Below, piece after piece: positions 27,603 through 37,617 of a stretch of 64,000 bases of DNA (the first letter of the stretch is position 1; the number at the start of each line of letters is the position of its first letter). The stretch is from the NCBI RefSeq assembly GCF_013184805.1, contig NZ_JAATNG010000001.1, positions 682,001 through 746,000 of the forward strand, written 5' to 3'. Source of the DNA: Pseudoruegeria sp. HB172150 (GTDB lineage Bacteria; Pseudomonadota; Alphaproteobacteria; Rhodobacterales; Rhodobacteraceae). The position numbers and the translations under genes were made by a program. The notes beneath the pieces were generated by a model that was not told where the DNA came from, ran no database searches, and saw only the letters and a list, made by a program, of their open reading frames with translations.

Positions 27603-27781
27603 CCACTATATATCGTTGCACCGGCAATATCGCGCTGAAAGACGCAAAAAGTCCTCGACATTTTGTGTCTAATCGGCGTTTTTTTCGTGACCTTCCCCGG
27701 TGGAATCAGTAAGGTTGCGGGTAATGAGGCGGACCGGGGGGTCAACCCGGGGCAAAAAGACAGACAGGCGGACCAACAACG
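27603..27781 (+). promoter_or_regulatory. ftsA-ftsZ intergenic region, probable ftsZ promoter/leader
   Basis: These 179 bases separate ftsA and ftsZ, the only large break in the second half of the cluster. They contain an AT-rich stretch with a T7 run (27680-27686) and a GAATC at 27703-27707, a GANTC site of the kind methylated by CcrM in many alphaproteobacteria. A promoter here would let ftsZ be controlled apart from the upstream genes. I cannot name a -35/-10 pair with confidence. Confidence 0.35.
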
Positions 27782-29362
27782 ATGACATTGAATTTGCAAA
27801 TGCCCGAACGTGAAGACCTGAAGCCCCGCATTACCGTATTTGGCGTCGGCGGGGCCGGCGGCAACGCCGTCAACAACATGATCGAGAAAGAGCTGGAGGG
27901 CGTGGAGTTCGTGGTTGCGAACACCGACGCGCAGGCGCTGGCGCAAAGCCATGCGCCCGCCCGCATCCAGATCGGAGTGAAGGTCACCGAGGGCCTTGGC
28001 GCAGGTGCCCGCCCGTCCGTCGGCGCGGCCGCAGCCGAAGAAACGATCGAGGAGATCGTGGATCACCTCGCTGGCGCACACATGTGCTTCATCACCGCCG
28101 GGATGGGCGGCGGCACCGGGACGGGCGCCGCGCCGATCATCGCGCAGGCGGCCCGCGAACTGGGCGTTCTGACTGTCGGCGTCGTGACCAAGCCGTTCCA
28201 GTTCGAGGGCGCCAAGCGGATGCGCCAGGCAGAGGATGGCGTCGAGAACCTGCAGAAGATGGTCGACACGCTGATCATCATCCCGAACCAGAACCTGTTC
28301 CGCCTCGCCAACGAGAAGACGACCTTTACCGAGGCGTTCTCCATGGCAGACGACGTTCTGTATCAAGGTGTTAAGGGCGTTACCGACCTGATGGTCCGCC
28401 CGGGCCTGATCAACCTCGACTTTGCTGACGTCCGCGCTGTTATGGACGAAATGGGCAAGGCGATGATGGGCACCGGCGAAGCCACCGGCGAGGATCGTGC
28501 GATCCAGGCCGCCGAGAAGGCGATCGCCAACCCGCTGCTGGACGAGATCAGCCTGAAAGGCGCGAAGGGCGTGCTGATCAACATCACCGGCGGTCACGAT
28601 CTGACCCTGTTCGAACTGGACGAAGCCGCCAACCGTATCCGCGAGGAAGTGGACGCAGACGCGAACATCATCGTCGGTTCGACGCTGGACGACAGCATGG
28701 AAGGCGCGATGCGCGTTTCGGTCGTTGCCACCGGTATCGACGCCAGCGAAGCGACCGAGGTTCCGGTGCCGCGCCGCCGCCTGGCGGAGCCGCTGCACAG
28801 CGCACAGGAAGTCGAAGAAAAGTTCGAGGCCGACTATGCCTCTGCCGCGCATGTCGCCGCCGAGGAGCAGCATGTTCCGGTGGCCGCGGAACTGCGCGCC
28901 GAGGAACAGCCACCGCTGTTCGACAGCCTCGAGGAAGAACAGGTCGAGGAGCCCTCGAGCAACATCTTTGCGCAGGACGATCTGCCGCCGCCGGCTTACC
29001 GGCCCGAACCGAAGCCCGTCGAAGCCACGGCTCCCGAAGCTACGCCCGAGGCTTTTGTCGCGCCAAAGGCGGGATCGCCTTCTCCGGAGGTGCTGGCTCG
29101 TCTGCAGAGTGCGGTGCAAAAGGCACCCCGTACTCGCCCTGCCGCCGTCGTCAACGAGGAGGAGCCGGCCGAGAAATCGCGCTTTGGGATCAACTCGCTG
29201 ATCGGGCGGATGACCGGCCACGCGGCCGAGGCGCACCCCCAGAGAGCGCCCCATCCGGTCCGCCGCCAGCCCCCGGTGACCGCGCCTGAAGAAGAGCTGG
29301 AGATGGATCCGGACCAGGAGCGGATCGAGATTCCGGCTTTCCTGCGACGCCAGGCAAACTGA
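27782..29362 (+). CDS. ftsZ: Cell division GTPase FtsZ
   Basis: FtsZ is the tubulin-like GTPase that forms the division ring. The 526-residue protein has [15 protein letters not shown], the tubulin signature [10 protein letters not shown], and the T7 loop region [11 protein letters not shown]. After about residue 320 comes a long acidic, proline-rich linker, then the conserved C-terminal peptide [13 protein letters not shown] that binds FtsA and other partners. The length is typical of alphaproteobacteria, which have long linkers. Confidence 0.97.
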   Translation: MTLNLQMPEREDLKPRITVFGVGGAGGNAVNNMIEKELEGVEFVVANTDAQALAQSHAPARIQIGVKVTEGLGAGARPSVGAAAAEETIEEIVDHLAGAHMCFITAGMGGGTGTGAAPIIAQAARELGVLTVGVVTKPFQFEGAKRMRQAEDGVENLQKMVDTLIIIPNQNLFRLANEKTTFTEAFSMADDVLYQGVKGVTDLMVRPGLINLDFADVRAVMDEMGKAMMGTGEATGEDRAIQAAEKAIANPLLDEISLKGAKGVLINITGGHDLTLFELDEAANRIREEVDADANIIVGSTLDDSMEGAMRVSVVATGIDASEATEVPVPRRRLAEPLHSAQEVEEKFEADYASAAHVAAEEQHVPVAAELRAEEQPPLFDSLEEEQVEEPSSNIFAQDDLPPPAYRPEPKPVEATAPEATPEAFVAPKAGSPSPEVLARLQSAVQKAPRTRPAAVVNEEEPAEKSRFGINSLIGRMTGHAAEAHPQRAPHPVRRQPPVTAPEEELEMDPDQERIEIPAFLRRQAN

Positions 29363-29387
29363 ATCAGCGGTCACAAGAATGCTTGTC

Positions 29388-29413
29388 AAAGGACCGGCCC
29401 CGGCCGGTCTTTT
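29388..29413 (+). terminator. Rho-independent terminator after ftsZ
   Basis: GACCGGCC (29392-29399) pairs with GGCCGGTC (29402-29409), flanked by A residues on the left and TTTT on the right, with a second T5 a few bases on. This ends the mraZ-to-ftsZ transcript and separates lpxC. Confidence 0.85.
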
Positions 29414-29587
29414 GCTTTTTATTCAAAGGCTTCACAACTGAACCGATCAGTTTAGGCGGGAAGTTGCGCAGCCCGAAGCCGCATGTTTCAGAGCGTTGCA
29501 AAGAGTGAATTGAGGAAACCTTACCCAGCCTTTAACGCCACTTTTGCCGGCTTATCTCTCTGTCCGGAATATGGGTGAGAAGAACCA

Positions 29588-30520
29588 GTGCAGACAACGA
29601 TCAAGAGTCCCGTCAGTTTCTCCGGCACCGGCCTGCATAGCGGCACGGATGTCCGGCTGACCATTTTGCCCGCCTCGGCGGAGTCGGGAATATGGTTTCG
29701 CCGCACCGATGTCACCGATAGCGATCCGCTGATCCCGGCTCGCTGGGACGCGGTTGAGGCTGCGCCGCTTTGCACTCGGCTGGTCAACCACGCAGATGTA
29801 TCCGTTTCCACGGTCGAGCATCTGATGGCCGCTTTGGCCGGGTGTGGTGTGCACAACGCTCTGATCGAGATCGACGGCCCCGAAGTGCCGATCCTCGATG
29901 GATCATCCGCGCCTTTCGTCGCCGGCATCGTCGCCAAAGGCGTCCGCCGCCTGCGTGCTCCGCTGCGGGCGCTGAAGGTTCTGGAACGCGTTGAAGTCCG
30001 GAAGGGCGACGCCGTTGCCCGTCTGGATCCGGCCGACTCGCTGGAACTCGATTTCCTCATCGATTTCGAAGACGCCGCAATCGGCCGTCAGGAACGCCGC
30101 CTGCATATGGCGAATGGCGCCTTCGTGCACGAGCTATGCGATGCTCGTACCTTCTGCCGTCTGTCGGATGTTGAATTGATGCAGGCCAATGGTCTCGCTC
30201 TTGGCGGCAAGCCGGGAGAGAACGCCGTAGTCTTCAACGGCGACGAGATCCTGTGCCCTGGCGGCCTGCGCTATGAAGATGAGCCGGTGCGCCACAAGAT
30301 GCTCGACGCGCTTGGCGACCTGTCGCTTGCGACCTGGCCGATCCTTGGCCGCTATACCGGGATTCGCGCCGGTCATGCGCTGACCAACCAGCTACTGCGG
30401 GCGTTGTTCGCTCAGCCGCAGGCGTATCGGGTCGTGCCCTGCAGCGCCGACACCGTTGCGAAATTGCCCGGTGCCGGCATCAACCGCGCCGATCTTGCGG
30501 GCCTTCCGCACGCGGCGTGA
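29588..30520 (+). CDS. lpxC: UDP-3-O-acyl-N-acetylglucosamine deacetylase
   Basis: LpxC catalyses the committed step of lipid A synthesis, a zinc-dependent deacetylation in the cytoplasm. The 310-residue protein has SFSGTGLHSG, STVEHLMAAL, the zinc-site segment HKMLDALGDLSL, and a C-terminal GHALTNQLLRAL. The start is GTG at 29588 (VQTTIKSPVSF), with GAGAAG upstream. It has its own 5' region after the ftsZ terminator. Confidence 0.96.
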   Translation: MQTTIKSPVSFSGTGLHSGTDVRLTILPASAESGIWFRRTDVTDSDPLIPARWDAVEAAPLCTRLVNHADVSVSTVEHLMAALAGCGVHNALIEIDGPEVPILDGSSAPFVAGIVAKGVRRLRAPLRALKVLERVEVRKGDAVARLDPADSLELDFLIDFEDAAIGRQERRLHMANGAFVHELCDARTFCRLSDVELMQANGLALGGKPGENAVVFNGDEILCPGGLRYEDEPVRHKMLDALGDLSLATWPILGRYTGIRAGHALTNQLLRALFAQPQAYRVVPCSADTVAKLPGAGINRADLAGLPHAA

Positions 30521-30648
30521 CCCGTTCCCATCACGGCAACTTCCCAGCGCCAAAGGGGCTTTTGGCCCGGATGCGATCTGTGCTAGGAACTTCCCAAAGT
30601 GGGGGTCTGCCTTGGCGCGGACCGATAAACTTCGGATAGGGTAGGCCT

Positions 30649-31488
30649 TTGACGATACGGGCAAAGTCGCGAACAGGTGCCATTGCGGTTACCGTGGCGC
30701 TGGTCCTGCTGGCTGCATGCGGCCGCGGTCGGAACGACACCCCGGTCGAGAACCAGAGCGCCGAGGAGATCTATCGCCGCGCCGAGTACCAGCTGGAAGT
30801 GGATCGCGCCGACGACGCCGCCGAACTGTTCGGAGAGGTGGAGAGGCTGTATCCCTATTCCGAGCTCGCTAAACGGGCGCTGATCATGCAGGCCTATTCC
30901 TTTCACCAGGACAAGGATTATCCGCAGGCCCGTGTCTCCGCGCAGCGTTATCTCGATTTCTACCCGGCGGACGAGGACGCCGCCTATGCGCAGTATCTGC
31001 TGGCGCTGTCCTATTACGACCAGATCGACGAAGTCGGTCGCGACCAGGGCCTGACCTTCCAGGCGTTGCAGGCGCTGCGTGCTGTCATCGAGACCTATCC
31101 CGACAGCGAATACGCCGACTCGGCGATCCTGAAATTCGACCTCGCCTTCAACCACCTCGCCGCGAAAGAGATGGAGATCGGTCGTTTCTACCACCGGCGC
31201 GGCAACTATGCCGCAGGCATAAACCGTTTCCGGGTCGTCGTAGAGGACTTCCAGACCACCACGCATACCGCGGAAGCGCTATACCGGTTGGTAGAGGCTT
31301 ACCTGGCGCTCGGTCTTTACCGCGAGGCGCAGACCGCGGGCGCCATCCTCGGCTACAACTATCAGTCGACCGATTGGTACAGCGACGCCTACACGCTTCT
31401 GACCGGCAAGGGCTTGCGGCTGGAAGCTTCGGGCGACAGCTGGCTGAACCAGATTTACCGCCAGATGGTGCGGGGCGAATGGCTCTGA
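30649..31488 (+). CDS. bamD: Outer membrane assembly lipoprotein BamD
   Basis: BamD is the essential lipoprotein partner of BamA in outer-membrane beta-barrel assembly. The 279-residue precursor has a lipoprotein signal with lipobox LLAAC (Cys24), then TPR-type repeats: NQSAEEIYRRAEYQLE, GEVERLYPYSELAKRAL and QRYLDFYPADEDAAYAQYLL. The start is TTG at 30649. Order lpxC-bamD-recN is common in the family. Confidence 0.94.
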   Translation: MTIRAKSRTGAIAVTVALVLLAACGRGRNDTPVENQSAEEIYRRAEYQLEVDRADDAAELFGEVERLYPYSELAKRALIMQAYSFHQDKDYPQARVSAQRYLDFYPADEDAAYAQYLLALSYYDQIDEVGRDQGLTFQALQALRAVIETYPDSEYADSAILKFDLAFNHLAAKEMEIGRFYHRRGNYAAGINRFRVVVEDFQTTTHTAEALYRLVEAYLALGLYREAQTAGAILGYNYQSTDWYSDAYTLLTGKGLRLEASGDSWLNQIYRQMVRGEWL

Positions 31489-31538
31489 TCCCGTCCGGCC
31501 GCCCTTCCGGGGCGAATCTCACCGCAGGGTAAACCGTC

Positions 31539-33188
31539 ATGCTGCGCAGTCTCGATATCCGGGACATGCTGATTATCGACCGGCTCGAGCTGGAATTTCA
31601 GCCGGGACTGAACGTGCTGACCGGCGAGACCGGAGCGGGAAAGTCGATACTGCTCGATGCCTTGGGATTCGTGCTGGGATGGCGCGGGCGTGCGGAGTTG
31701 GTGCGTTCCGGCGCCGAACAGGGCGAGGTGACAGCGGTGTTTGACCTGCCGGAGAGCCACGCCGCGCGCGAAGTGCTGCTGGAATCGGGACTGCCGGAAA
31801 CCGGAGAACTGATCCTGCGCCGCGTCAATAGTGCAGACGGCCGGAAAACTGCCTTCGTCAACGACCGGCGCACCTCCGGCGATACCCTGCGCCGTCTGTC
31901 GGACGTGCTGGTGGAACTGCACGGGCAACAGGATGACCGTGGTTTGCTGAATATCCGCGGTCACCGCGCCCTGCTCGACGCTTTTGCCGGGGCCGAGGCC
32001 GCAATTGCGGCCTCGCGCACTGCATGGCGCGCCATGGGAGCGGCCCGCAAGGCGCTGGCGGAGGAGGAGACGGCGCTTGCCGCGATCCGGGAAGAGGAGG
32101 ACTTCCTGCGCCATGCGGTGGCCGAGCTCGATGCGCTCGATCCGCAGCCGGGCGAGGAGGGCGAACTCGACCAGCGCCGCCGGTTGATTCAATCCTCAGC
32201 CCGCATACGAGAGGATATCGCCAAGGCACATGGCGCCTTGGGCTATGACGGCGCCGAGGGGCTGATCGCCAATGCGCTGCGCTGGCTGGAGGATGTGGCC
32301 GAGCATGCCGAGGGACGGCTCGACTCCCCGATCGCGGCGCTGTCCCGCGCGCTGACCGAGCTGGGCGAGGCGGAGCAGGGCGTCGGCGACTGCCTCGACG
32401 CGATGTCCTTCGACCTGGGCGACCTGGAACGCACCGAAGAACGCCTGTTCGCGATCCGCGGGCTGGCGCGCAAGCATGGGGTAGCTCCCGACGAGCTGGG
32501 TGATTTCGCCGGCAAGCTCCGTTCCCAGCTTGCCGCACTAGATGGCGGCGAGGCCGACCTGAAAGCGCTTCATGCGGCTCTGGCAGAGGCCGAGGTCGCC
32601 TATGACACTGCTGCTCAGGCGCTGACCGCAATCCGCACCAAGGCCGCCGCGCGGCTCGACAAGGCAATGGCGAAGGAGCTCGCACCGCTGAAAATGGAGC
32701 GGGCCAGTTTCCGGACCGACATCGCCGGCGCCGAGCCCGGTCCCGAAGGCCGCGATGCGGTCGCCTTCACCGTCGCAACCAATCCCGGTGCGCCCGCCGG
32801 GCCGCTGAACAAGATCGCGTCGGGCGGCGAGCTCAGCCGCTTCCTGCTGGCACTCAAGGTCTGCCTGACCGGCACTGGCTCGGGTGTGACGCTGATCTTC
32901 GACGAGATCGACCGCGGCGTCGGCGGCGCCACTGCCGACGCCGTGGGCCGCCGCCTCGCGGCGCTGGCCGAGGCGGGGCAAGTGTTGGTCGTTACCCATT
33001 CTCCGCAGGTCGCGGCGCGTGGGCAGCATCACTGGCAGGTGGCCAAGCGAGTCGCCAATGGCGCTACCCTGTCAGAAGTCACGCCGCTGACCAGCAGCGA
33101 CCGCGTCGACGAGATTGCCCGAATGCTCGCCGGGGACACCATCACCGACGAGGCGCGCGGCGCCGCCCGCGCGCTGCTGGACGGCTAG
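31539..33188 (+). CDS. recN: DNA repair ATPase RecN
   Basis: RecN is an SMC-like protein acting in double-strand break repair. The 549-residue protein has Walker A TGETGAGKSIL near the N-terminus, a coiled-coil middle, and the ABC signature ASGGELSRFLLALK with Walker B TLIFDEIDRGVGG and a following THSPQVAA. The tail of the lpxC-bamD segment. A repeat copy with a GGGGGC hairpin follows the stop. Confidence 0.95.
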   Translation: MLRSLDIRDMLIIDRLELEFQPGLNVLTGETGAGKSILLDALGFVLGWRGRAELVRSGAEQGEVTAVFDLPESHAAREVLLESGLPETGELILRRVNSADGRKTAFVNDRRTSGDTLRRLSDVLVELHGQQDDRGLLNIRGHRALLDAFAGAEAAIAASRTAWRAMGAARKALAEEETALAAIREEEDFLRHAVAELDALDPQPGEEGELDQRRRLIQSSARIREDIAKAHGALGYDGAEGLIANALRWLEDVAEHAEGRLDSPIAALSRALTELGEAEQGVGDCLDAMSFDLGDLERTEERLFAIRGLARKHGVAPDELGDFAGKLRSQLAALDGGEADLKALHAALAEAEVAYDTAAQALTAIRTKAAARLDKAMAKELAPLKMERASFRTDIAGAEPGPEGRDAVAFTVATNPGAPAGPLNKIASGGELSRFLLALKVCLTGTGSGVTLIFDEIDRGVGGATADAVGRRLAALAEAGQVLVVTHSPQVAARGQHHWQVAKRVANGATLSEVTPLTSSDRVDEIARMLAGDTITDEARGAARALLDG

Positions 33189-33202
33189 GGACAGTCCGGT
33201 CC

Positions 33203-33261
33203 CTTCTTCTGGCCGAAAATATCCCGGGGGAGTCGCCGGAGGCGGCGGGGGCAGAGCCCCC
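33203..33261 (+). repeat. Dispersed intergenic repeat, copy 3, with hairpin
   Basis: CTTCTTCTGGCC, then AAAATATCCCGGGGG, and after a GC-rich middle the hairpin GGGGGC-AGA-GCCCCC (33247-33261). It lies 15 bases after recN. The hairpin could act as a terminator though no T tract follows. Confidence 0.85.
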
Positions 33262-33294
33262 AGCGGCGGTTGTCATATCGCGATATGCCCGACG

Positions 33295-34047
33295 TCATAT
33301 CCCGAAGACCAGCCGCACGCCGGACCAGATCAGCCGCAGTGACAGCACCGTCAGGATCGCGTTAAGTGCCAGCTTGAACCGCTTCTCGTTGATCCGCGCC
33401 AGCATGTGCTTGCCCAGCCATGTTCCGACGAAACCCGCCACGATCAGCGCGGCAATGAACCCGGCCCATTCGGAAAAGGCGAAGCCGAGGAACCCGAACA
33501 TCAGCGATTTCAGCCCGTGCTGCAGCGTCATCAGCACCGCCTGCGTCGCCACGTGGGAATGCCGCTCAAGGTCCTGTGCTTTGACATAAGCCGCCACGAA
33601 GGGTCCTGTTCCGCCGATGAACATGGTCAGAAAGCTGGAGAATGCGCCCGCCACCGGCCCGGATCGCTTGAAGATGCCTGGCGTTTTGCCAAACACCGTC
33701 CACAGGATGAACGCGCCCACGGCGATCTGCAGCCAGCCCGGGTCGAGCTGCACCACGGTCATCCCGCCGACGGCGACGCCAATGACGGAACCGATCGCGA
33801 AGGGCCAGAACAGCTCCCACCGCATGTAGCGCAGGAACAGGACCGAGCGTCCCGCGTTCGAGCCTAGTTGCACCACGCCGTGCACAGGGATTATCGCCAG
33901 CGGTGGCAATAGCGATGCCAGCACCGCCAGCATCACGCCGCCACCGCCGATACCAAAGGCGGCCGTGATGAAGGATGCGGCGCAGCTGGTCAGAAGCAGC
34001 GCCACGACCACCGGCCAGTCCAGCCCCGCGGTGATAAGGTCGATCAT
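33295..34047 (-). CDS. TauE/SafE family sulfite exporter-like permease
   Basis: A 250-residue inner-membrane protein with about eight helices. The TauE/SafE marker is the paired glycine-rich segment: ITAAFGIGGGGVMLAVLASL at the N-terminus and FLTMFIGGTGPFVAAYV in the second half. Family members move sulfite, sulfoacetate or other small organic anions; the substrate here is not evident. It stands alone, convergent with recN. Confidence 0.85.
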   Translation of the reverse strand: MIDLITAGLDWPVVVALLLTSCAASFITAAFGIGGGGVMLAVLASLLPPLAIIPVHGVVQLGSNAGRSVLFLRYMRWELFWPFAIGSVIGVAVGGMTVVQLDPGWLQIAVGAFILWTVFGKTPGIFKRSGPVAGAFSSFLTMFIGGTGPFVAAYVKAQDLERHSHVATQAVLMTLQHGLKSLMFGFLGFAFSEWAGFIAALIVAGFVGTWLGKHMLARINEKRFKLALNAILTVLSLRLIWSGVRLVFGI

Positions 34048-34102
34048 CCCGTCCCCTCCGTCGCTGCTTGCTTAGCGCCAGCAGCGGGCGGGGGAAAGGC
34101 CG

Positions 34103-34870
34103 TCACGCAAGGCCGAGCGAGTCGGTCAGCGTCAGTGCGGTGATCCCGCCATCGACGGTGATGTTCTGGCCGCGGATCCAGCCGCTTTCCGGCGAGGCGA
34201 GGAACCGGATCAGCGCCGCGATCTCCTGCGGGGATCCCGCCCGGCCGATCAGTTTCAGGGACGAATCCGCCCGATCTCCAAGCGCCAGTTTGAAATCCTC
34301 GAGGATCGGCGTGTCGACGGCAGACGGGCTGACGCAGTTCGCGCGCTGGCCACGCGCCATCAGCCGCCCGGTCTGTATCGCGGTCCAGACCACGACGAAT
34401 TCTTTCGACAGGCAATAGGCTCGGAGCGGGTCGATGTTCCGTTCCGCGATGAAGTCCGGCAGTGCCTCCGGCCCATCCAGTGCCATCAGCGCCTTCACCT
34501 CGTCGATGTTCTCGCGCCAGTGCTCGCCGGCCCGCGACGCGGTCGAGACGATGGCGGCGCCCGGCGCCAGCTTGCCATCCAGCGCCTCGGCCATCGCGCG
34601 GAGGCCGAAAACGTTCACGCGCAGGACATCCTCGGCATTGCCGTCGCGCGGCGGCAGTCCGGCGTTCAGGATCAGCGCGTCGAATGGGCCCTCGACGCCC
34701 GCGGCCGCGGTGGCCACCGCCTCCATGTCGCCGATATCGACCATTTGCCAGGTGTCCACACCGCCCGGTTGCGCGATGTCGAAAGCGGTGATCCTGTGGC
34801 CGTCTGCCGCCAGCACCTCCACCACTGCGGCTCCGATCCCCGACGCCGCCCCCGTAATCGCTACATGCAT
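34103..34870 (-). CDS. Short-chain dehydrogenase/reductase
   Basis: A 255-residue SDR protein. It has the cofactor motif TGAASGIG at residues 6-13, ILNAGLPP in place of the usual NNAG, and GWIRGQNITVDGG near the C-terminus. The YxxxK site reads YCLSK. The ATG at 34870 follows GGGAGG. A longer in-frame start would pass through the promoter of the divergent TPR gene. It resembles 3-alpha-hydroxysteroid/CR-type dehydrogenases, but the substrate is unknown. Confidence 0.82.
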   Translation of the reverse strand: MHVAITGAASGIGAAVVEVLAADGHRITAFDIAQPGGVDTWQMVDIGDMEAVATAAAGVEGPFDALILNAGLPPRDGNAEDVLRVNVFGLRAMAEALDGKLAPGAAIVSTASRAGEHWRENIDEVKALMALDGPEALPDFIAERNIDPLRAYCLSKEFVVVWTAIQTGRLMARGQRANCVSPSAVDTPILEDFKLALGDRADSSLKLIGRAGSPQEIAALIRFLASPESGWIRGQNITVDGGITALTLTDSLGLA

Positions 34871-34994
34871 GATTAGCCTCCCTTTTCCTGCAACAGACTG
34901 GCGGGATTCCACACCGAAGGCCAGCCCCGGATGACGCGGGTTTGAACAGGTTCCGCTTGACCGCCCGGCACACCGTAGCCCAGCATTCCTGTCC

Positions 34995-35528
34995 ATGAAG
35001 CGTCTATGCGCGATATTGCTTTTCCTGGTGCTGCCTGGGCTGGCCCCGGCGCAGGGCAACTATGCGGCAGAGTACGAGGCGTTGCTTTCTGCGCTCGCTG
35101 TAGCCGAGACGCCTGCCGAGGCAGACGGGCTGGTGCCGCAGATCTGGAATCATTGGCTGACCGCCCCCGACCCGGTGGCACAGGAGGCGCTTGACACCGC
35201 ATTGGAACACCGCCGGGCGTATGATTTCCTCGGTGCTCTGTCGCATCTCGACCGGCTGGTCGAGACATATCCCGATTATGCCGAGGGCTGGAATCAGCGC
35301 GCGACGATCTATTTCCTGACCGGGAATTTCGAGAAGTCGCTGGCCGATGTGGACGAGGTGCTGAAGCGCGAGCCCCGGCATTTCGGCGCGCTGGCCGGAC
35401 GGGCGATGATCTACTACCAGCAGGGCCGCGTGCCGCTGGCGCAGATCGCTGTGCGCGAGGCGCTGAAGTTCCATCCGTTCCTGGCGGAGCGTGCGATCCT
35501 GGACGTGCCGGCCGGGGAAGACCTCTAG
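34995..35528 (+). CDS. Exported TPR protein
   Basis: A 177-residue protein with a clear signal peptide (MKRLCAILLFLVLPGLAPAQG, cleavage after PAQ or nearby) and two or three TPR units in the mature part, e.g. YDFLGALSHLDRLVETYPDY and AEGWNQRATIYFLTGNFEKS. It is probably periplasmic and protein-binding. It is divergent from the SDR gene; no partner is apparent. Confidence 0.8.
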   Translation: MKRLCAILLFLVLPGLAPAQGNYAAEYEALLSALAVAETPAEADGLVPQIWNHWLTAPDPVAQEALDTALEHRRAYDFLGALSHLDRLVETYPDYAEGWNQRATIYFLTGNFEKSLADVDEVLKREPRHFGALAGRAMIYYQQGRVPLAQIAVREALKFHPFLAERAILDVPAGEDL

Positions 35529-35574
35529 GGTTTCTGATCGCTTGGGCGATCCGACCGACGCCGGGTGGACTTCG

Positions 35575-35615
35575 TCCCCCCCAAACCCCCCTAGGATATT
35601 TTCCGCCAGAAGAAG
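35575..35615 (-). repeat. Dispersed intergenic repeat, copy 4, inverted
   Basis: Read on the minus strand it is CTTCTTCTGGCG, then GAAAATATCC and G-rich sequence. It is the only minus-oriented copy and lies 9 bases past the stop of the minus-strand MaoC gene. All five copies therefore point away from a gene they follow. Confidence 0.8.
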
Positions 35616-35623
35616 GAGCCGGA

Positions 35624-36382
35624 TCAGTCGTGGCTCATTTGCATGTCCGCAACGGCCAGGGCCGAACCAGCTTCGAGATATGCGCGCAGCCGGGCGGGCC
35701 CCCGTCTTTGCAGGCCGATCCGAAGCTCTGTGTTCATTGTCAGTGGTGCCATGAACCGGGCTTTCAACGTGGCAAGCGGCGCGCCAAGCATCACTTCCGA
35801 CGAGGGTTGAATCATCGACAGCAGCAACAGGCCGGGCACGACGGGTGCGGAGAGGCCGAGGCGTGGGGCCAGTTCCGCGTCGCGGTGGATGGGGTTCGGG
35901 TCGCTTGATAGTGCGAGGTAGCGGTCGGTCAGCTCTTGGGAAATGGCGAATGGTCCGAACCAGGTGACGTCCTTCAGCATCTCCGCGCGGAAGGGCGCGG
36001 GCGCTGCCGCGATCAGATCCGCGATCTTCACCCGGCGCAGTGCGGTGCCGAGTTTCGCCACCTCGGCGCCGTCACGGCAGAGCGTGAAGCGGTGGTCGGT
36101 CAGGTCTCCGCGTGATGTGGTCTCGGCCCGTGCCGTCAGGGCTGTGTCGAGAGGCAGGAGGGCCGGACAGTCCACGCTCTGGTAGTCGTGGATCAGCATC
36201 TCTTCCGGGCCAGTCTCCGGCAGCGCAAGATGCGCGTTCACCTCCGGTTCCGCGAAAAGCAGGACGGTGGCGAACCAGGGCAGGGCGGCGGGTGCCCGCC
36301 CAGTGATCTGGCCGACCAATGCCGCCAATTCTTCCGCACACGCGGCAGGCAGGCCGCGCGGCAGTTCCAGCTCCGCGCCCAT
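35624..36382 (-). CDS. MaoC-like hot-dog domain protein
   Basis: A 252-residue protein whose C-terminal half has the R-specific enoyl-hydratase/MaoC signature LSSDPNPIHRDAELAPRLG followed by VVPGLLLLSM, so it likely hydrates or dehydrates a 2-enoyl/3-hydroxyacyl thioester. The N-terminal half has no such motif and looks like a degenerate second hot-dog. It shares a TAATG junction with the upstream ketosynthase gene, so it is translated with it. In this context it would act on ACP-bound chains. Confidence 0.72.
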   Translation of the reverse strand: MGAELELPRGLPAACAEELAALVGQITGRAPAALPWFATVLLFAEPEVNAHLALPETGPEEMLIHDYQSVDCPALLPLDTALTARAETTSRGDLTDHRFTLCRDGAEVAKLGTALRRVKIADLIAAAPAPFRAEMLKDVTWFGPFAISQELTDRYLALSSDPNPIHRDAELAPRLGLSAPVVPGLLLLSMIQPSSEVMLGAPLATLKARFMAPLTMNTELRIGLQRRGPARLRAYLEAGSALAVADMQMSHD

Positions 36383-37617
36383 TACAGACGTCCGGCGGCG
36401 CCGAGGATCAGCGAGGCGTTGATACCACCGAAGGCAAAGGAATTGCTGAGCACGTAATCCTGTTCGAAGTCCTGCGCGCTGCCATGCACCGGCGTAAAAC
36501 CTATGGCCGGGTCCATTTCGTTGAAGTTCAGCGAGGGCGGCGCGGTCCTGGACCGCAGCGCCTCCAGTGCGATGATCGTCTCCAGCGCTCCGGCCGCCCC
36601 AAGTGCGTGACCGTGGATGGGCTTGGTGGAGGACACAGCGAGCCCGTCGAAGACGTCGCCGAAGACCGCGCGCATCGCCTGCGTCTCGGAGACGTCGTTG
36701 GCGATGGTTCCGGTGCCATGCGCGTTGACATAGCCGATCTCGCGCGCGCCGATCCCGGCCTCTGCCAGCGCCCGGCGCATCGCCGACGCGGCACCTTCCG
36801 GGTCGGGGCGCAGCAGGTCGCCCGCATCCGAGGTGGTGCCATAGCCTACGATCTCCGCCAGCGGTTCGGCGCCGCGTGCCTCTGCCGCCTCAAGCGTCTC
36901 GACGATCAGGATGCCCGCGCCTTCGCCCAGCATCATGCCGTTGCGGTCGCGCGAGAACGGGCGGCATTGGTCGGGCGTCAGCACCCGCAGCGCCTCCCAG
37001 GCCCGGAACACGCCGGGGACCACGCAGGCCTCGGTCCCGCCGGTGATGCAGCGGGTCATGGCGCCAGCCCGGATCAGCTGAAATGCCAGGCCGATGGACT
37101 GGCTGGCCGAGGAACAGGCGGTGGAGTTGCAGTAAAGCGGCCCGCGTGCACCGTAGGTCATCGAGATCCACGAAGCGGCGGCGTTGGTCATGATCTTCGG
37201 CACCGCCATCGCGTCCATCCGCGTCAGCCCGGCGCCGTAAGTGTGGGCGGCGAATTTCAGGTAGTTCTCATCCAGCGTATCGGCGCCGCCGAAGCCGGAA
37301 CCGACGATCACGCCGCAGGCGCCGCCGAAATCGGCCTCGTTCAGCCCCGCCTGCGCCACGGCTTCAGCCGCTGCGATCAGGGCGAAACCGGTCACTCGGT
37401 CCTGCATCCTTGGTTTCACGGTGTCGCCGGCATTCGCCTCGTAAAACTCGGCTGAAATTGCGGCCGCCCGCGTCACGCGCTGCTCGGCGATGGCGGAGAA
37501 CAGCACCTCGCGCGCCGCCGACACCCCGTCGCGCGCCGCGTCCCAAAGGGATGCGACCCCCGCGCCGCAGGGCGAGAACGCCCCGGCGCCGGTGATGACC
37601 ACACGGGGCAGGCTCAT
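36382..37617 (-). CDS. Beta-ketoacyl-ACP synthase II-like protein
   Basis: A 411-residue KAS II/FabF-type condensing enzyme that extends an acyl chain by two carbons. The Cys-His-His triad is present: Cys168 in STACSSASQ, His300 in NAHGTGT and His337 in HGHALGAAG. It lies between an ACP gene (4-base overlap) and a MaoC-like gene. It is not the housekeeping fabF, which normally lies beside fabG and acpP. It probably works on a dedicated lipid with the adjacent ACP. Confidence 0.88.
   Translation of the reverse strand: MSLPRVVITGAGAFSPCGAGVASLWDAARDGVSAAREVLFSAIAEQRVTRAAAISAEFYEANAGDTVKPRMQDRVTGFALIAAAEAVAQAGLNEADFGGACGVIVGSGFGGADTLDENYLKFAAHTYGAGLTRMDAMAVPKIMTNAAASWISMTYGARGPLYCNSTACSSASQSIGLAFQLIRAGAMTRCITGGTEACVVPGVFRAWEALRVLTPDQCRPFSRDRNGMMLGEGAGILIVETLEAAEARGAEPLAEIVGYGTTSDAGDLLRPDPEGAASAMRRALAEAGIGAREIGYVNAHGTGTIANDVSETQAMRAVFGDVFDGLAVSSTKPIHGHALGAAGALETIIALEALRSRTAPPSLNFNEMDPAIGFTPVHGSAQDFEQDYVLSNSFAFGGINASLILGAAGRL

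Noticed and set aside
33247-33261. GGGGGC-AGA-GCCCCC as the recN terminator
   Set aside because: No T tract follows and the same hairpin occurs in another repeat copy, so it is better described as part of the repeat.
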